NCBI GenBank assembly: GCA_023420895.1
Contig: JAEZUY010000010.1
Location: 45,867-109,866 of the forward strand
DNA: 64,000 nucleotides
From: Bacillota bacterium
Lineage (GTDB): Bacteria > Bacillota > Clostridia > Tissierellales > Gottschalkiaceae
Reading direction: 5' to 3'
Shown: one piece after another, positions 18,173 to 28,700 of the stretch
How the letters are laid out: every line of letters starts with the position of its first letter
How positions within the stretch are numbered: the first letter of the stretch is position 1
The notes under the pieces: model-generated
Seen by the model: the letters and a program-made list of their open reading frames with translations, nothing else
The model's database searches: none
Told to the model about the DNA's origin: nothing
Program-made: the position numbers and the translations under genes

Positions 18173-19537
18173 ATGAAAAGGAAAGTAGCGGCAATAATAG
18201 GAATAGCAGTTCTTTCGGCATCGCTTGCAGCATGCGGCGGAGGTGACGGAAACGGAGGAACTGAAGATAAAGGCGGAGAGCCTGTCAAAGTTGAAGAAGA
18301 AAAGAAAGACGGTAAAGAAGAAAAAAGCAAAAAAGACGAAGTCACAGCTGCAGACGGATTCATATCGATAGCGGACAGCGGACTGGCATTTACAGATGCA
18401 CCTGTTATAAGCATGGATAAGCTGGAGATGTCTGTGAGCAGAGAAGGAGAAATTTCTAATATAACTGTTAAAAACAACAGTGATAAAGCTATAGACTACA
18501 TTGTTGTTGAATATGTAAATGATAAAGGCGGTTCAGGGATGGTTCCGTTCTTTGAAGCAATACCTGCAGGCGGAGAAGCTTCATACGAAATTTCAGAGTC
18601 ATCTGCGGCAAGCATCGAAGAACTTAAAATTCTTTCAGTTACTACAATTACAGATGGAGATAATATCGTAGCATACTACAATAATATGGACAAATACATT
18701 ACAGTAGTTAACGAAGAAGAGGCTGAAGAAAATAAAGTTCTTGAAGAAGGAGAAGAAGGAGAAGAAGAAGTAGTAGAAGAAGTTTCAAATCTTGATGAGT
18801 TCAAGGAATATATATTTGAAGACAGTGAAAAGATTGAAGAGAAAGAAGTACAGAGTTTTGATGAAGTTAGAGATAAATTCCCTCAAATAGTGGACGAGGG
18901 AACTGACGATATATTTAAGTATTCAAGAGCTATGACGAATACTCTTGACAATCCTATAGTTGATGTTATATATCTTCTGGACGAGGGAAGTTTTGAATCG
19001 GATATGGCTATAATGCCTGGAGAAAAAATATTCAAAAAATCAGTAAGCGAACCAGGAATACCTGAAGAGAAAGTGGCGGCTTATTTTGAAGTTCAGGAAG
19101 ACGGAAGCATAATCCGCCGTTACTATGCAGATGTTGAGGGCAGAAAAGAATTTGGAGAAGCTCTCAATAAGAATCCTGTAGAAAAAGAAGCGGCAAAAAT
19201 AGCATCTGAATTAGCAGGAAATATAGAAAAACTGAAAGCGGAAATTGCTCCGGGAGAATACTCAATACCTTATATAACAATAGATAACGGACTTGGCAGA
19301 GATATATTTGATTTAACTCTGTATTACAGAGACACTCTTAAATATAATCAGTTAGGAACAAATTTCAGTTCTCAGGCGATACTTGCAGGAGAGAAGTCTA
19401 CTAAAAAGCCTGCATTTGGAATAAATGACACTAGCAGTTATGAACCTAGAAAACTGGAGTTCTTTGTTCCTGATGATGACGGAACTATATATTTTGTGGA
19501 ATACGATTTAAAAGTGGCAGAGTTCTTTAAAAAGTAA
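18173..19537 (+). CDS. Three-module lipoprotein of the cluster, unknown function
   Basis: A 454-residue lipoprotein, lipobox LAAC (Cys21), followed by a Gly/Asp/Glu/Lys linker. The modules lie at about 95-180 (VKNNSDKAI, IPAGGE, MDKYI), 250-335 (TNTLDNPIV, IMPGEK, EDGSIIRRYYAD) and 365-454 (IDNGLGRDI, ILAGEK, DDDGTIYFVEYDL). A very acidic stretch rich in Glu (about 182-230) separates modules one and two. The recurring E-F or F-D-E-V-x-D-K-F-P segment between modules is shared with the minus-strand paralogs. The ATG follows AGGGGGA. Last gene of the operon; a terminator follows. Confidence 0.72.
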   Translation: MKRKVAAIIGIAVLSASLAACGGGDGNGGTEDKGGEPVKVEEEKKDGKEEKSKKDEVTAADGFISIADSGLAFTDAPVISMDKLEMSVSREGEISNITVKNNSDKAIDYIVVEYVNDKGGSGMVPFFEAIPAGGEASYEISESSAASIEELKILSVTTITDGDNIVAYYNNMDKYITVVNEEEAEENKVLEEGEEGEEEVVEEVSNLDEFKEYIFEDSEKIEEKEVQSFDEVRDKFPQIVDEGTDDIFKYSRAMTNTLDNPIVDVIYLLDEGSFESDMAIMPGEKIFKKSVSEPGIPEEKVAAYFEVQEDGSIIRRYYADVEGRKEFGEALNKNPVEKEAAKIASELAGNIEKLKAEIAPGEYSIPYITIDNGLGRDIFDLTLYYRDTLKYNQLGTNFSSQAILAGEKSTKKPAFGINDTSSYEPRKLEFFVPDDDGTIYFVEYDLKVAEFFKK

Positions 19538-19575
19538 AAAATATTAATTAAAATGAATTTGTAATATAAAAATAC

Positions 19576-19629
19576 AAAAAAGAGCGGGGAGAAACTGTTT
19601 TAAAAGACGGGTTTTCACCGTTCTTTTTT
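19576..19629 (+). terminator. Terminator after the lipoprotein operon
   Basis: A long imperfect stem (AAAAAAGAGCGG with CCGTTCTTTTTT) ends in a T6 run. Confidence 0.7.
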
Positions 19630-19632
19630 ATT

Positions 19633-19905
19633 TCAGAAAAGAAAATATGAACAGAAGTTCAAAGTAGATACTCCGTAAAGACTGAAAATTCAAAGACGGA
19701 GCGAGACGAATTTATGCAGAAAAAACTTGAAAAATATTTTAAAAGAAATCGAATCGTCAAAAAGACAGTTTTTGCATTATTTTCAGCTTTCTGTTGCAAG
19801 AAAATGTATGTATACAATATTTAAAAGTAAAAATAAACATGATAAAACATTGAAATTACCGTATTCTAACCGTGAAACTGTTTTCATTCGCTGAATATCG
19901 GAAAA
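19633..19905. other. Gene-poor AT-rich spacer
   Basis: Nothing firm. A 36-codon frame (19714-19824) is basic and hydrophobic, but its ribosome site is poorly placed, so I do not call it a gene. Confidence 0.4.
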
Positions 19906-19930
19906 TGCAAGAAATAAATTAAATCTTGCA
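19906..19930 (+). promoter_or_regulatory. Dyad operator upstream of the citrate synthase promoter
   Basis: TGCAAGA-N11-TCTTGCA, a perfect 7-base dyad, ends 8 bases before the -35 box of the citrate synthase-aconitase operon. This is where an activator, for example a LysR-type protein, would sit. The regulator is unknown. Confidence 0.5.
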
Positions 19931-19938
19931 AAAATGGC

Positions 19939-19966
19939 TTGTCTTTATTTTTTCATATGGTAGAAT
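19939..19966 (+). promoter_or_regulatory. Promoter of the citrate synthase-aconitase operon
   Basis: TTGTCT, 16 bases, TAGAAT; transcription would start about 120 bases before the GTG start. Confidence 0.6.
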
Positions 19967-20092
19967 TAGTATACTGAATAGCGAATATTAAAGCTGAAAA
20001 CTGAAATTAATATTAAGATAATGTGAATTTAACAGAAAGACAATATAGATATGAAGAAACACGGATATGAAGTTTTAAAGGAGGAATTCAAA

Positions 20093-21394
20093 GTGGATAA
20101 GAAGAACTATTTTAGAGATATTTTTCCATACACGGAAATACCGAAGATGAATTTTACTGGAGAACTTGTTCCAATGGACATTCCAGATAAAATATGGGTG
20201 ACTGACACAACATTCAGAGACGGACAGCAGTCAATGACATCTTTCAGCGTAGAGCAGATAAGCACAATTTTTGATTATATGAACAAAATAGACAATAATT
20301 CTGGTATAATAAGACAGTCAGAATTTTTCCTGTATACAGATAAAGACAAAGAAGCAGTTAAAGTGTGCAGAGAAAAAGGATATGAATTTCCTGAGATAAC
20401 AGCTTGGATCAGAGCTCACGAGAAAGATCTTGAGCTTGTAAAAGAACTTGAAATAGCTGAGACAGGAATGCTTATGTCGTGTTCTGACTACCATATATAT
20501 GATAAACTTAATATGACTAGAGAATCCGCTATGGAATACTATCTGAAAATGGCTTCTAAAGCTATAGAACTTGGAATAAAGCCAAGATGCCACTTAGAAG
20601 ATATAACGAGAGCAGATTTTGACGGATTCGTTATTCCTCTAGTTCAGAAGCTCATGGAGCTTTCAAAAGATTCAGGAATGGACGTTAAAATAAGAGCATG
20701 CGACACTATGGGACTTGGAGTTCCTTATAACGGAACACAGCTTCCAAGATCGGTTCCAGGAATAATGCATAAACTCAGAACTGAAGGAGGAGTTGAATCA
20801 AGACTTATAGAATGGCACGGACATAACGACTTCTATTCAGTTGTGAACAACTCGTCAGCTGCATGGCAGTACGGATGCTCAGGAATAAACTCAACTCTTT
20901 TCGGAATAGGAGAGAGAACAGGAAACTGTCCTATGGAAGGAATGCTTATAGAATATGCTCAGATAAAAGGAACGCTTGAGAATATGGATCTGACATATCT
21001 TACAGAGCTTGCTCATTATTTCGACAAAGAACTTGACTACAAGATAAGCGACAAGACTCCTTTCGTAGGAGGAGACTTCAATCTTACGAAAGCGGGAATA
21101 CACGCAGACGGGCTTCTGAAAAATGAAGAGATATACAATGCGTTCGATACTACAAACATACTTGGAAGACCGCCTCTAGTGGCAGTTAACCAGTATTCAG
21201 GACTTGCAGGAATAGCTGCATGGATAAACGGATATTATAATCTCAAAGGAGATAAGAAATTCTCAAAAAGAGACGAAAAACTTGCTCCAATCAAGGAGTG
21301 GGTTGATAAAGAATATGAAAATGGAAGAACTTCTGTGATAAGAACGGAAGAGCTTAAAGAATTATCAGAAAAATATATAGGGGATTACATTTAA
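20093..21394 (+). CDS. Re-type citrate synthase (DRE-TIM metallolyase family)
   Basis: Likely makes citrate from acetyl-CoA and oxaloacetate with Re-face stereochemistry, as the Clostridium kluyveri enzyme does; such proteins look like isopropylmalate or homocitrate synthases. The motif DTTFRDGQQS is at residues 38-47, the metal-binding WHGHND at 241-246 and GIGERTGNCP at 271-280. It is 433 residues, lacking the long C-terminal leucine-regulatory domain of LeuA. I assign citrate synthase mainly because aconitase follows 15 bases later and pyruvate carboxylase is nearby; homocitrate or isopropylmalate synthase is the alternative. The GTG at 20093 follows AAGGAGG with 8-base spacing; the earlier ATG at 20051 has no site. 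Confidence 0.8.
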   Translation: MDKKNYFRDIFPYTEIPKMNFTGELVPMDIPDKIWVTDTTFRDGQQSMTSFSVEQISTIFDYMNKIDNNSGIIRQSEFFLYTDKDKEAVKVCREKGYEFPEITAWIRAHEKDLELVKELEIAETGMLMSCSDYHIYDKLNMTRESAMEYYLKMASKAIELGIKPRCHLEDITRADFDGFVIPLVQKLMELSKDSGMDVKIRACDTMGLGVPYNGTQLPRSVPGIMHKLRTEGGVESRLIEWHGHNDFYSVVNNSSAAWQYGCSGINSTLFGIGERTGNCPMEGMLIEYAQIKGTLENMDLTYLTELAHYFDKELDYKISDKTPFVGGDFNLTKAGIHADGLLKNEEIYNAFDTTNILGRPPLVAVNQYSGLAGIAAWINGYYNLKGDKKFSKRDEKLAPIKEWVDKEYENGRTSVIRTEELKELSEKYIGDYI

Positions 21395-21409
21395 TAGGAG
21401 GTATACGAT

Positions 21410-23338
21410 TTGAAACTAACAGTTGCTCAGAAAATAATCAAAGACCATCTAGTAACAGGAGAAATGAAAAAAGGTACAGAAATCGGTCTTAGAATAGACC
21501 AGACACTTACTCAGGACTCTACTGGAACTATGGCGTATCTTCAGCTTGAGGCTATGGGAATAGACAGAGTTAAGACTAAAAGATCAGTTGCTTATATAGA
21601 CCACAATATGCTTCAGGCAGGACCTGAAAATGCGGATGACCACAAATTCATCCAGACAGTGGCTAAGAAATATGGAATATACTTCTCAAAACCTGGTAAC
21701 GGAATATGTCACCAAGTTCAGCTAGAAAGATTCTCAGTGCCTGGACAGACTCTAATAGGATCTGACAGCCACACTCCTACTTGCGGAGGAATGGGAATGC
21801 TTGCTATAGGAGCAGGAGGACTTGACGTTGCGGTTGCTATGGCAGGAGGAGAATACTTCATAACAATGCCTTCAATAGTTAAAGTTGAGCTTAAAGGAAA
21901 ACTTAAACTTGGAGTATCTGCAAAAGACATCATACTTGAAGTTCTTAGAAGATGCACAGTTAAAGGCGGAGTTAACAAAATATTCGAATACTGCGGAGAA
22001 GGAGTAAAATCACTTACAGTTCCTGACAGAGCTACTATAACTAATATGGGAGCTGAACTGGGAGCTACTACTTCTATATTCCCTTCAGACGAAAACACTA
22101 AAGCTTTCCTTGAAGCACAGGGAAGAGTTGAAGATTTCACAGAATTAAGCGCTGATGAAGGAGCAGAATATGATGAGGAGATAGTTATAGACCTTGATGA
22201 GCTTGAACCTCTAATAGCAAAACCTCACAGCCCGGATGCAGTTGTGAAAGTAAGCGACGAAGCGGGAATAAAAGTTGACCAGATAGCAATAGGAAGCTGT
22301 ACAAACTCATCATTCATGGACATGATGAAAGTTGCTAAGATTCTTGACGGAAAAACTATAGACGAAAATGTTTCACTAGTTATTTCACCAGGATCAAGAC
22401 AGGTTCTTAACATGCTTGCACAGAACGGAGCGCTTTCTAAGCTTGTAACTGCAGGAGCGAGAATACTTGAATCAGGATGCGGTCCTTGTATAGGAATGGG
22501 ACAGGCGCCTGCTACTGACGCTGTTTCACTTAGAACTTTCAACAGAAACTTCAAAGGAAGATCAGGAACAGTTTCAGCAGATATATATCTTGTAAGCCCT
22601 GAGACAGCAGCAGCGTCTGCTATAACAGGAAAACTTACAGACCCTAGAGAAGTAATTAAAGATTTTGATGATATAAAAATGCCGGAAAAATTCATAATAA
22701 ACGACAATATGATAGTTGAACCGGCTGAGGACGGATCAGAAGTTGAAGTTGTGAGAGGACCGAATATAAAACCGTTCCCTCAAGGAAAAGAACTTACTGA
22801 CACAGTAGAAGGAAAGGCGCTTATAAAAGTGGAAGACAATATAACTACAGACCACATAATGCCATCAAACGCTAAACTTCTTCCGTTCAGATCTAACATA
22901 CCTTATCTTTCAGAGCACTGTCTAGCACCGTGCGATCCTGATTTCCCTCAGAGAGCGAAAGATAACGGCGGCGGAATGATAGTTGCAGGTTCTAACTACG
23001 GACAGGGATCGAGCAGGGAGCACGCGGCTCTAGCGCCTCTTTACCTTGGAATAAGAGCAGTTCTTGCTAAGTCGTTCGCAAGAATTCACAGACAGAACCT
23101 GATAAACAACGGAATACTTCCACTAGTATTCGTTAATGAAGAAGATTACGACACTATAGACCTTATGGACGAACTTAAAATAGAAAACGCTCTAGACGCT
23201 ATAGAGAGCGACGACATAACAGTTAAAAACGTTACAAAAGGTCTAGAATATAAAGTTAAGGCTGAGCTTGCAGAAAGACAGAAAGAAATGATAAAAGCAG
23301 GCGGACTTCTTAACCTTATGAGAGAAAGCAATAAATAG
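21410..23338 (+). CDS. acn: Aconitate hydratase
   Basis: Isomerises citrate to isocitrate through a [4Fe-4S] cluster, here held by Cys297 (GSCTN), Cys357 and Cys360 (ESGCGPC). SDSHTPTCGG near residue 118 and the C-terminal swivel motif GSNYGQGSSREHAA near 525 complete the signature. The 642-residue single chain is the shorter aconitase type seen in anaerobes and mitochondria, not the ~900-residue AcnA. The TTG start at 21410 has AGGAGGT. It is co-transcribed with the citrate synthase. Isocitrate dehydrogenase is not adjacent. Confidence 0.92.
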   Translation: MKLTVAQKIIKDHLVTGEMKKGTEIGLRIDQTLTQDSTGTMAYLQLEAMGIDRVKTKRSVAYIDHNMLQAGPENADDHKFIQTVAKKYGIYFSKPGNGICHQVQLERFSVPGQTLIGSDSHTPTCGGMGMLAIGAGGLDVAVAMAGGEYFITMPSIVKVELKGKLKLGVSAKDIILEVLRRCTVKGGVNKIFEYCGEGVKSLTVPDRATITNMGAELGATTSIFPSDENTKAFLEAQGRVEDFTELSADEGAEYDEEIVIDLDELEPLIAKPHSPDAVVKVSDEAGIKVDQIAIGSCTNSSFMDMMKVAKILDGKTIDENVSLVISPGSRQVLNMLAQNGALSKLVTAGARILESGCGPCIGMGQAPATDAVSLRTFNRNFKGRSGTVSADIYLVSPETAAASAITGKLTDPREVIKDFDDIKMPEKFIINDNMIVEPAEDGSEVEVVRGPNIKPFPQGKELTDTVEGKALIKVEDNITTDHIMPSNAKLLPFRSNIPYLSEHCLAPCDPDFPQRAKDNGGGMIVAGSNYGQGSSREHAALAPLYLGIRAVLAKSFARIHRQNLINNGILPLVFVNEEDYDTIDLMDELKIENALDAIESDDITVKNVTKGLEYKVKAELAERQKEMIKAGGLLNLMRESNK

Positions 23339-23372
23339 GCGGCTTATATAAAAGAATAGCTGAAAGCTTAGA

Positions 23373-23412
23373 ATATAGATAGCCGGGCGGGAGTCCGGTT
23401 ATCTATATTTAT
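23373..23412 (+). terminator. Terminator after aconitase
   Basis: ATATAGATA with TATCTATAT, and an inner CCGG/CCGG pairing; followed by a T-rich stretch. Confidence 0.7.
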
Positions 23413-23452
23413 TTATATATGAGTCAGTTAAGAGCATAAAGGAAGGATAGAG

Positions 23453-24250
23453 ATGAGAAACAGAGACAGATTACTCGATGCTAAGAGAATAGTAGTAAAA
23501 GTCGGAACTACTACACTTACTCACAACGGAGGAAATATAAATTTCGATAAATTAGACAGACTTGCAAAAGTTCTGACTGATATTGCAAACCAGGGAAAAG
23601 AAGTCATACTAGTTTCTTCAGGAGCTATAGCTGTAGGAGCCAAGCATATGAACATGGACAGAGCCAATCTCACGCTTCAGGAAAAGCAGGCGGCTGCATC
23701 TGTAGGACAGACACTGCTGATAAAGATTTATCAGAAGTTTTTTGCAGAATACGGTCAGACAATTTCACAGATACTTATGACAAAAAATGTAATGGACGAT
23801 CCGACAGGAAAACAGAATGCAGAGAACACTTTTGAAACTCTGCTCAGATTCAATGTAATACCTATAGTTAATGAAAATGACACTACTTCACTTTATGAAA
23901 TGCAGTTTGGGGACAACGACACGCTTTCAGCAATAGTTGCTCAGCTGATTCATGCAGATCTTCTAGTGCTGCTTTCGGATATAGACGGACTGTATACTGC
24001 AGACCCTAGAAAAGATGAAACGGCAGAAATAATTCACGAAGTTGAAGAAGTTACAAGAAATGTTGAAGCGCTTGCTTCAGGAACTACGAATGAGTTCGGA
24101 ACGGGCGGAATGATAACTAAGCTGAATGCGGCTAAACTCTGCGGAAGAGAAGGTGTTGAAACTGTAATTGCAAACGGTGAAAGACCAGAAGTGCTTTACG
24201 AAATACTTTCAGGAGAAGACGTAGGAACTTTGATACTTTCGAATATATAA
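23453..24250 (+). CDS. proB: Glutamate 5-kinase, short form without PUA domain
   Basis: Phosphorylates glutamate, the first step to proline. The amino acid kinase fold is seen in VVKVGTTTL near the N-terminus, VSSGAIAVGAK, FGDNDTLSAIVA and GTGGMITKL. At 265 residues it lacks the C-terminal PUA domain (about 100 residues) found in the E. coli enzyme; short forms are known. The ATG follows AAGGAAGG. It faces proA about 210 bases downstream, which has its own promoter. Confidence 0.94.
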   Translation: MRNRDRLLDAKRIVVKVGTTTLTHNGGNINFDKLDRLAKVLTDIANQGKEVILVSSGAIAVGAKHMNMDRANLTLQEKQAAASVGQTLLIKIYQKFFAEYGQTISQILMTKNVMDDPTGKQNAENTFETLLRFNVIPIVNENDTTSLYEMQFGDNDTLSAIVAQLIHADLLVLLSDIDGLYTADPRKDETAEIIHEVEEVTRNVEALASGTTNEFGTGGMITKLNAAKLCGREGVETVIANGERPEVLYEILSGEDVGTLILSNI

Positions 24251-24333
24251 TTGATATTATATACAGGGATTGAGAGAAAAGCTTAAATATATATAGATTT
24301 ATCTGTAATAATCGTGTTTAGTTACTCAAATAA

Positions 24334-24362
24334 TCGACTTTACAGAATAAATATGCTATAAT
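24334..24362 (+). promoter_or_regulatory. Promoter of proA
   Basis: TCGACT, 17 bases, TATAAT with a TGC extension; about 100 bases before the proA start. Confidence 0.65.
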
Positions 24363-24463
24363 TTTATGAAAGAAATCTAAACAGAATACAAGATGTAAAC
24401 TGTTCAGAAAGCAATTATAAACTGCACTGTAGTAATGATTATAAATATACAGGAGGTATTAAG

Positions 24464-25711
24464 TTGAGCGAAGTTCAGAAAATTGGAAAGAGAGCCAAAG
24501 AAGTAAGCTATGAACTGGCTGGTCTTTCAACTAAAGATAAAAACAAAGCGCTTTTAGAAGCGTGCAATATGCTTAAAGAAAATAAAGACAGAATACTTAA
24601 AGCTAATGAAGAAGATTTAAAAGAAGCTAAAGAAAATGGAATATCAGGAGCACTTTTAGACAGACTTACTCTTGACGAGGGAAGAATAAACGATATGGCT
24701 AACGGACTTGCCGATATAGCCAAACTTGACGACCCAATCGGAGAAGTGACTTCGATGAAGAATATACCTAACGGACTTTCAGTAGGACAGAAAAGAGTTC
24801 CTATGGGAGTTATAGGGATAATATATGAAGCCAGACCGAACGTTACAGTTGACGGATTCGGACTTTGCCTTAAAACAGGAAATGCTGTAATTCTTAAAGG
24901 CGGAAAAGAAGCTATAAATTCAAATATTGCAATTATAGATATTATAAGAGAGTCTCTTAAAAAATCAGGAGTGCCGGAAGATGCAGTTCAGCTTATAAAA
25001 AGCACTGACAGAGAATCAACTACAGAGCTTATGAAGCTTGACGACTATCTTGACGTTTTAATTCCTAGAGGAGGAAAGGGACTTATAAAAGCGGTAGTGC
25101 AGAATGCGACAGTGCCTGTAATAGAAACTGGAGCAGGAAACTGCCATATATTCATAGACGAGACAGCAGATCTTGAAAGAGCTGTCGACATAATTATAAA
25201 TGCTAAAGTTCAGAGACCGGGAGTATGTAATGCCGCAGAACACGTTCTTATACATGAGAGCGTTGTAGATAAAGTGGCGAAACCTCTTTATGACGAACTT
25301 GTAAAAAACAATGTTGAAGTTAAAGGCGACGAGAGATTCAGAAAAGCAGTTCCTGAAGCTGAAGAAGCGAAAGACGAGGACTGGGGAACTGAATATCTTG
25401 ACTATATAATTTCTATAAAGACTGTTGACTCAGCAGATGAAGCGATAAATCACATAAATAAATACAGCACTAAACACTCAGAATCTATACTTACTGAGAG
25501 CTATACTAATTCACAGAAATTCTTAGATCAGGTGGATTCAGCGGCTGTATATGTAAATGCTTCTACTAGATTTACAGACGGTTCACAATTCGGTTTCGGA
25601 GCAGAGATAGGGATAAGCACTCAGAAGCTTCACGCAAGAGGACCTATGGGACTCAAGGAACTTACTACTACTAAATATATTATATATGGAAGTGGACAGA
25701 TAAGAGAATAG
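24464..25711 (+). CDS. proA: Glutamate-5-semialdehyde dehydrogenase
   Basis: Reduces glutamyl 5-phosphate to glutamate semialdehyde with NADPH, the second step to proline. It is 415 residues with the aldehyde dehydrogenase-like fold; the catalytic Cys255 is in QRPGVCNAAEH. The start is the TTG at 24464 behind GGAGGT. proC is not in the window. Confidence 0.95.
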   Translation: MSEVQKIGKRAKEVSYELAGLSTKDKNKALLEACNMLKENKDRILKANEEDLKEAKENGISGALLDRLTLDEGRINDMANGLADIAKLDDPIGEVTSMKNIPNGLSVGQKRVPMGVIGIIYEARPNVTVDGFGLCLKTGNAVILKGGKEAINSNIAIIDIIRESLKKSGVPEDAVQLIKSTDRESTTELMKLDDYLDVLIPRGGKGLIKAVVQNATVPVIETGAGNCHIFIDETADLERAVDIIINAKVQRPGVCNAAEHVLIHESVVDKVAKPLYDELVKNNVEVKGDERFRKAVPEAEEAKDEDWGTEYLDYIISIKTVDSADEAINHINKYSTKHSESILTESYTNSQKFLDQVDSAAVYVNASTRFTDGSQFGFGAEIGISTQKLHARGPMGLKELTTTKYIIYGSGQIRE

Positions 25712-25725
25712 AAGCTGTACGGGGA

Positions 25726-25741
25726 TGTCTCAATTGGGACA
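25726..25741. promoter_or_regulatory. Palindrome between proA and pyc
   Basis: TGTCTCAATTGGGACA is symmetric except for one base pair. It lies in the 55-base gap just after the proA stop, about 25 bases before the pyc start. Possible operator; no protein proposed. Confidence 0.3.
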
Positions 25742-25766
25742 ATACGGAAAGAAAGAGGTGTAGGAT

Positions 25767-28700
25767 TTGAAAAAATTCAGAAGAATTTTAGTTGCAAACA
25801 GAGGAGAAATAGCTATAAGAGTGTTCAGAGCCTGCAGCGAACTTGGAATAAGATCGGTGGCTATTTACTCAAAAGAAGATAAAAACGCACTTTTCAGAAC
25901 AAAAGCTGACGAGTCGTATATGATAGGTATGAACAAAGGGCCTGTAGAGGCGTACCTCAATATAGACGAAATAATTACGCTTGCAAAAAATAAAGGCGTT
26001 GACGCTATCCACCCAGGATACGGATTCCTTTCAGAAAATACTGAATTTGCAAGAAAATGCGAGCAGGCGGGAATAGAATTCATCGGACCTACTCATGAAA
26101 TGATGGACAGAATGGGTGACAAGATAAAATCTAAACTCGTTGCAAGCGAAGTTGGAGTTGCTACAATTCCAGGAATTGAAAAAGCGGCTACTAACGAAAG
26201 AGAAGTTAAAGAATATGCTGAGTACTGCGGATACCCTGTAATACTTAAAGCTGCTGCAGGAGGCGGCGGAAGAGGTATGAGAATCGTAAGATCTGAAGAA
26301 GATCTTATAGAAGAGTACTACAGCGCTAAAAACGAAGCTAAAAAGGCTTTCGGAATCGACGACATATTCGTTGAAAAATATATAGAAAAACCTAAACATA
26401 TAGAAGTTCAGATACTTGGAGACAAGTATGGAAATATAGTTCACCTTTACGAAAGAGACTGTTCTATACAGAGAAGACACCAGAAGGTTATAGAATTCAC
26501 TCCGGCTCTTACACTTACTGAAGAGCAGAGACAGAATATCTGCAACGACGCTGTAAAAATAGCTAAAGCTGTTAACTACAGATCTGCAGGTACAGTTGAA
26601 TTCCTTCTTGATGCAAAAGGAGACCACTATTTCATAGAGATGAACCCTAGAATTCAGGTTGAGCACACTATAACAGAAATGGTTACAGGTGTGGATATCG
26701 TTCAGGCACAGATAAAAGTTGCAGAAGGATACAGACTTGATTCAGAAGAAATAGGAATAGAATCTCAGGACGATATAAAAGCGAGAGGCTGTTCAATCCA
26801 GTGCAGGGTTACAACAGAAGATCCGCTTAACAATTTCGCGCCTGATACAGGAACTATAGAAACTTACAGAACAGGATCAGGTTTCGGGGTTAGACTTGAC
26901 GGAGGAAACGGATTTACAGGAGCAGTTATAACACCTTATTACGACAGTCTTCTTGTAAAAGTAATCTCTCATGCAAGAACTTTTGAAGACACTATAAGAA
27001 AAGCTAAGAGAGGACTTCAGGAGCTTACAATAAGAGGAGTTAAAACTAATATACCTTTCCTTATAAACGTTCTTAACCACGCTGATTTCATAGCAGGAAA
27101 ATGTGATACAGGATTTATAGAAAACAATCCTGAACTGTTCACAATACAGACTAAGACAGACAGAGAACTTAAAGTTCTTAACTATATAGGAGAAAAATCT
27201 ATGAAGACTCATTCGAGAGAATTCATGGAGAAATTCGACGTTCCAGTAGTGCCGGAATTTGAAAAACCGGAAATACTTACAGGAACTAAACAGATACTTG
27301 ACGACAACGGTCCTGAAGGACTTGTAGACTGGATTAGAAACACTGAAAGAGTTCTAATAACAGACAATACTCTTAGAGATGCGCATCAGTCGCTGATGGC
27401 TACTAGACTCAGAACTAACGATATGGTTAAAGTTGCAGAAGCTATATCAGTTCTCGGAAAAGACCTGTTCTCACTTGAAATGTGGGGAGGAGCTACTTTC
27501 GACGTTGCATACAGATTCCTTAAAGAATCTCCATGGGAAAGACTTCATCTTCTAAGAGAAAGAATTCCTAACATTCTGTTCCAGATGCTTTTCAGAGGAG
27601 CAAACGCTGTAGGATATAAAAACTATCCGGACAACGTTATAAGAGAGTTCATAAAAGAGTCAGCAAATTCAGGAATCGACATATTCAGAATATTCGACTC
27701 TCTTAACTGGCTGAAAGGAATGGAAGTTGCAATAGACGAAGTTCTTAAGACTGGAAAAGTTGCAGAAGCATGTATCTGCTACACAGGAGATATACTGGAC
27801 GATTCAAGAGACAAATACACTCTTGACTACTATGTGAAAACAGCTAAAGAAATAGAAAAAATGGGAGCACATATCTTAGCGATAAAAGATATGTCATCGC
27901 TTCTAAAACCTTATGCTGCTAATAAACTTGTAAGAGCGCTTAAAGACGAAGTCGGACTTCCAATTCACTTCCACACTCACGACACTTCAGGAAACGGAGT
28001 TGCGTCTGTGCTTTCAGCTGCAGAAGCAGGAGCAGACATAGTTGACACTGCATTCAACAGCATGTCGGGACTTACTTCTCAGCCTGCGCTTAACTCGATA
28101 GTTGCGGCGCTTGAAAATACTCCTAGAGCTACAGGAATGGAGCTTGACGGACTTCAGAAGATTTCTGACTACTGGGCATCTGTAAGACCTGTTTACAAAC
28201 AGTTCGAATCAGACCTTAACTCAGGAACTACAGAAATCTACAAATACGAAATACCTGGAGGACAGTATTCAAACCTTAAGCCTCAGGTTGAAAGCTTCGG
28301 AATCGGACATAAATTCGAAGAAGTCAAAGAAATGTACAAGACTGTAAACGAAATGTTCGGGGATATAGTTAAAGTTACACCTACATCGAAAGTTGTTGGA
28401 GACATGGCTATATTCATGGTTCAGAATGAACTTACTCCTGAAAATATATATGAAAAAGGAAAAGATATGGCTTTCCCTGATTCAGTAGTTTCATACTTTG
28501 AAGGAATGATAGGGCAGCCTATGGGAGGATTCCCTGAAGATCTTCAGAAATTAGTTCTTAAAGGAAAAGAGCCGATAACTTGCAGACCGGGAGAACTTCT
28601 TCCGCCTGAAGATTTTGACGCGATAGGAGAACATCTGAAGAGCAAATACAATATAGAAGCTACAATGCACGATAAGCTTGCATACGCTCTATATCCGAAA

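Noticed and set aside
19714..19824. 36-codon frame, basic with a hydrophobic middle, ahead of the citrate synthase operon
   Set aside because: GGAG is 12 bases from the ATG, a poor fit, and no promoter or homologue is evident. Too short to support.
20051..20092. ATG at 20051 as start of the citrate synthase
   Set aside because: No ribosome site before it, while AAGGAGG is ideally placed for the GTG at 20093.
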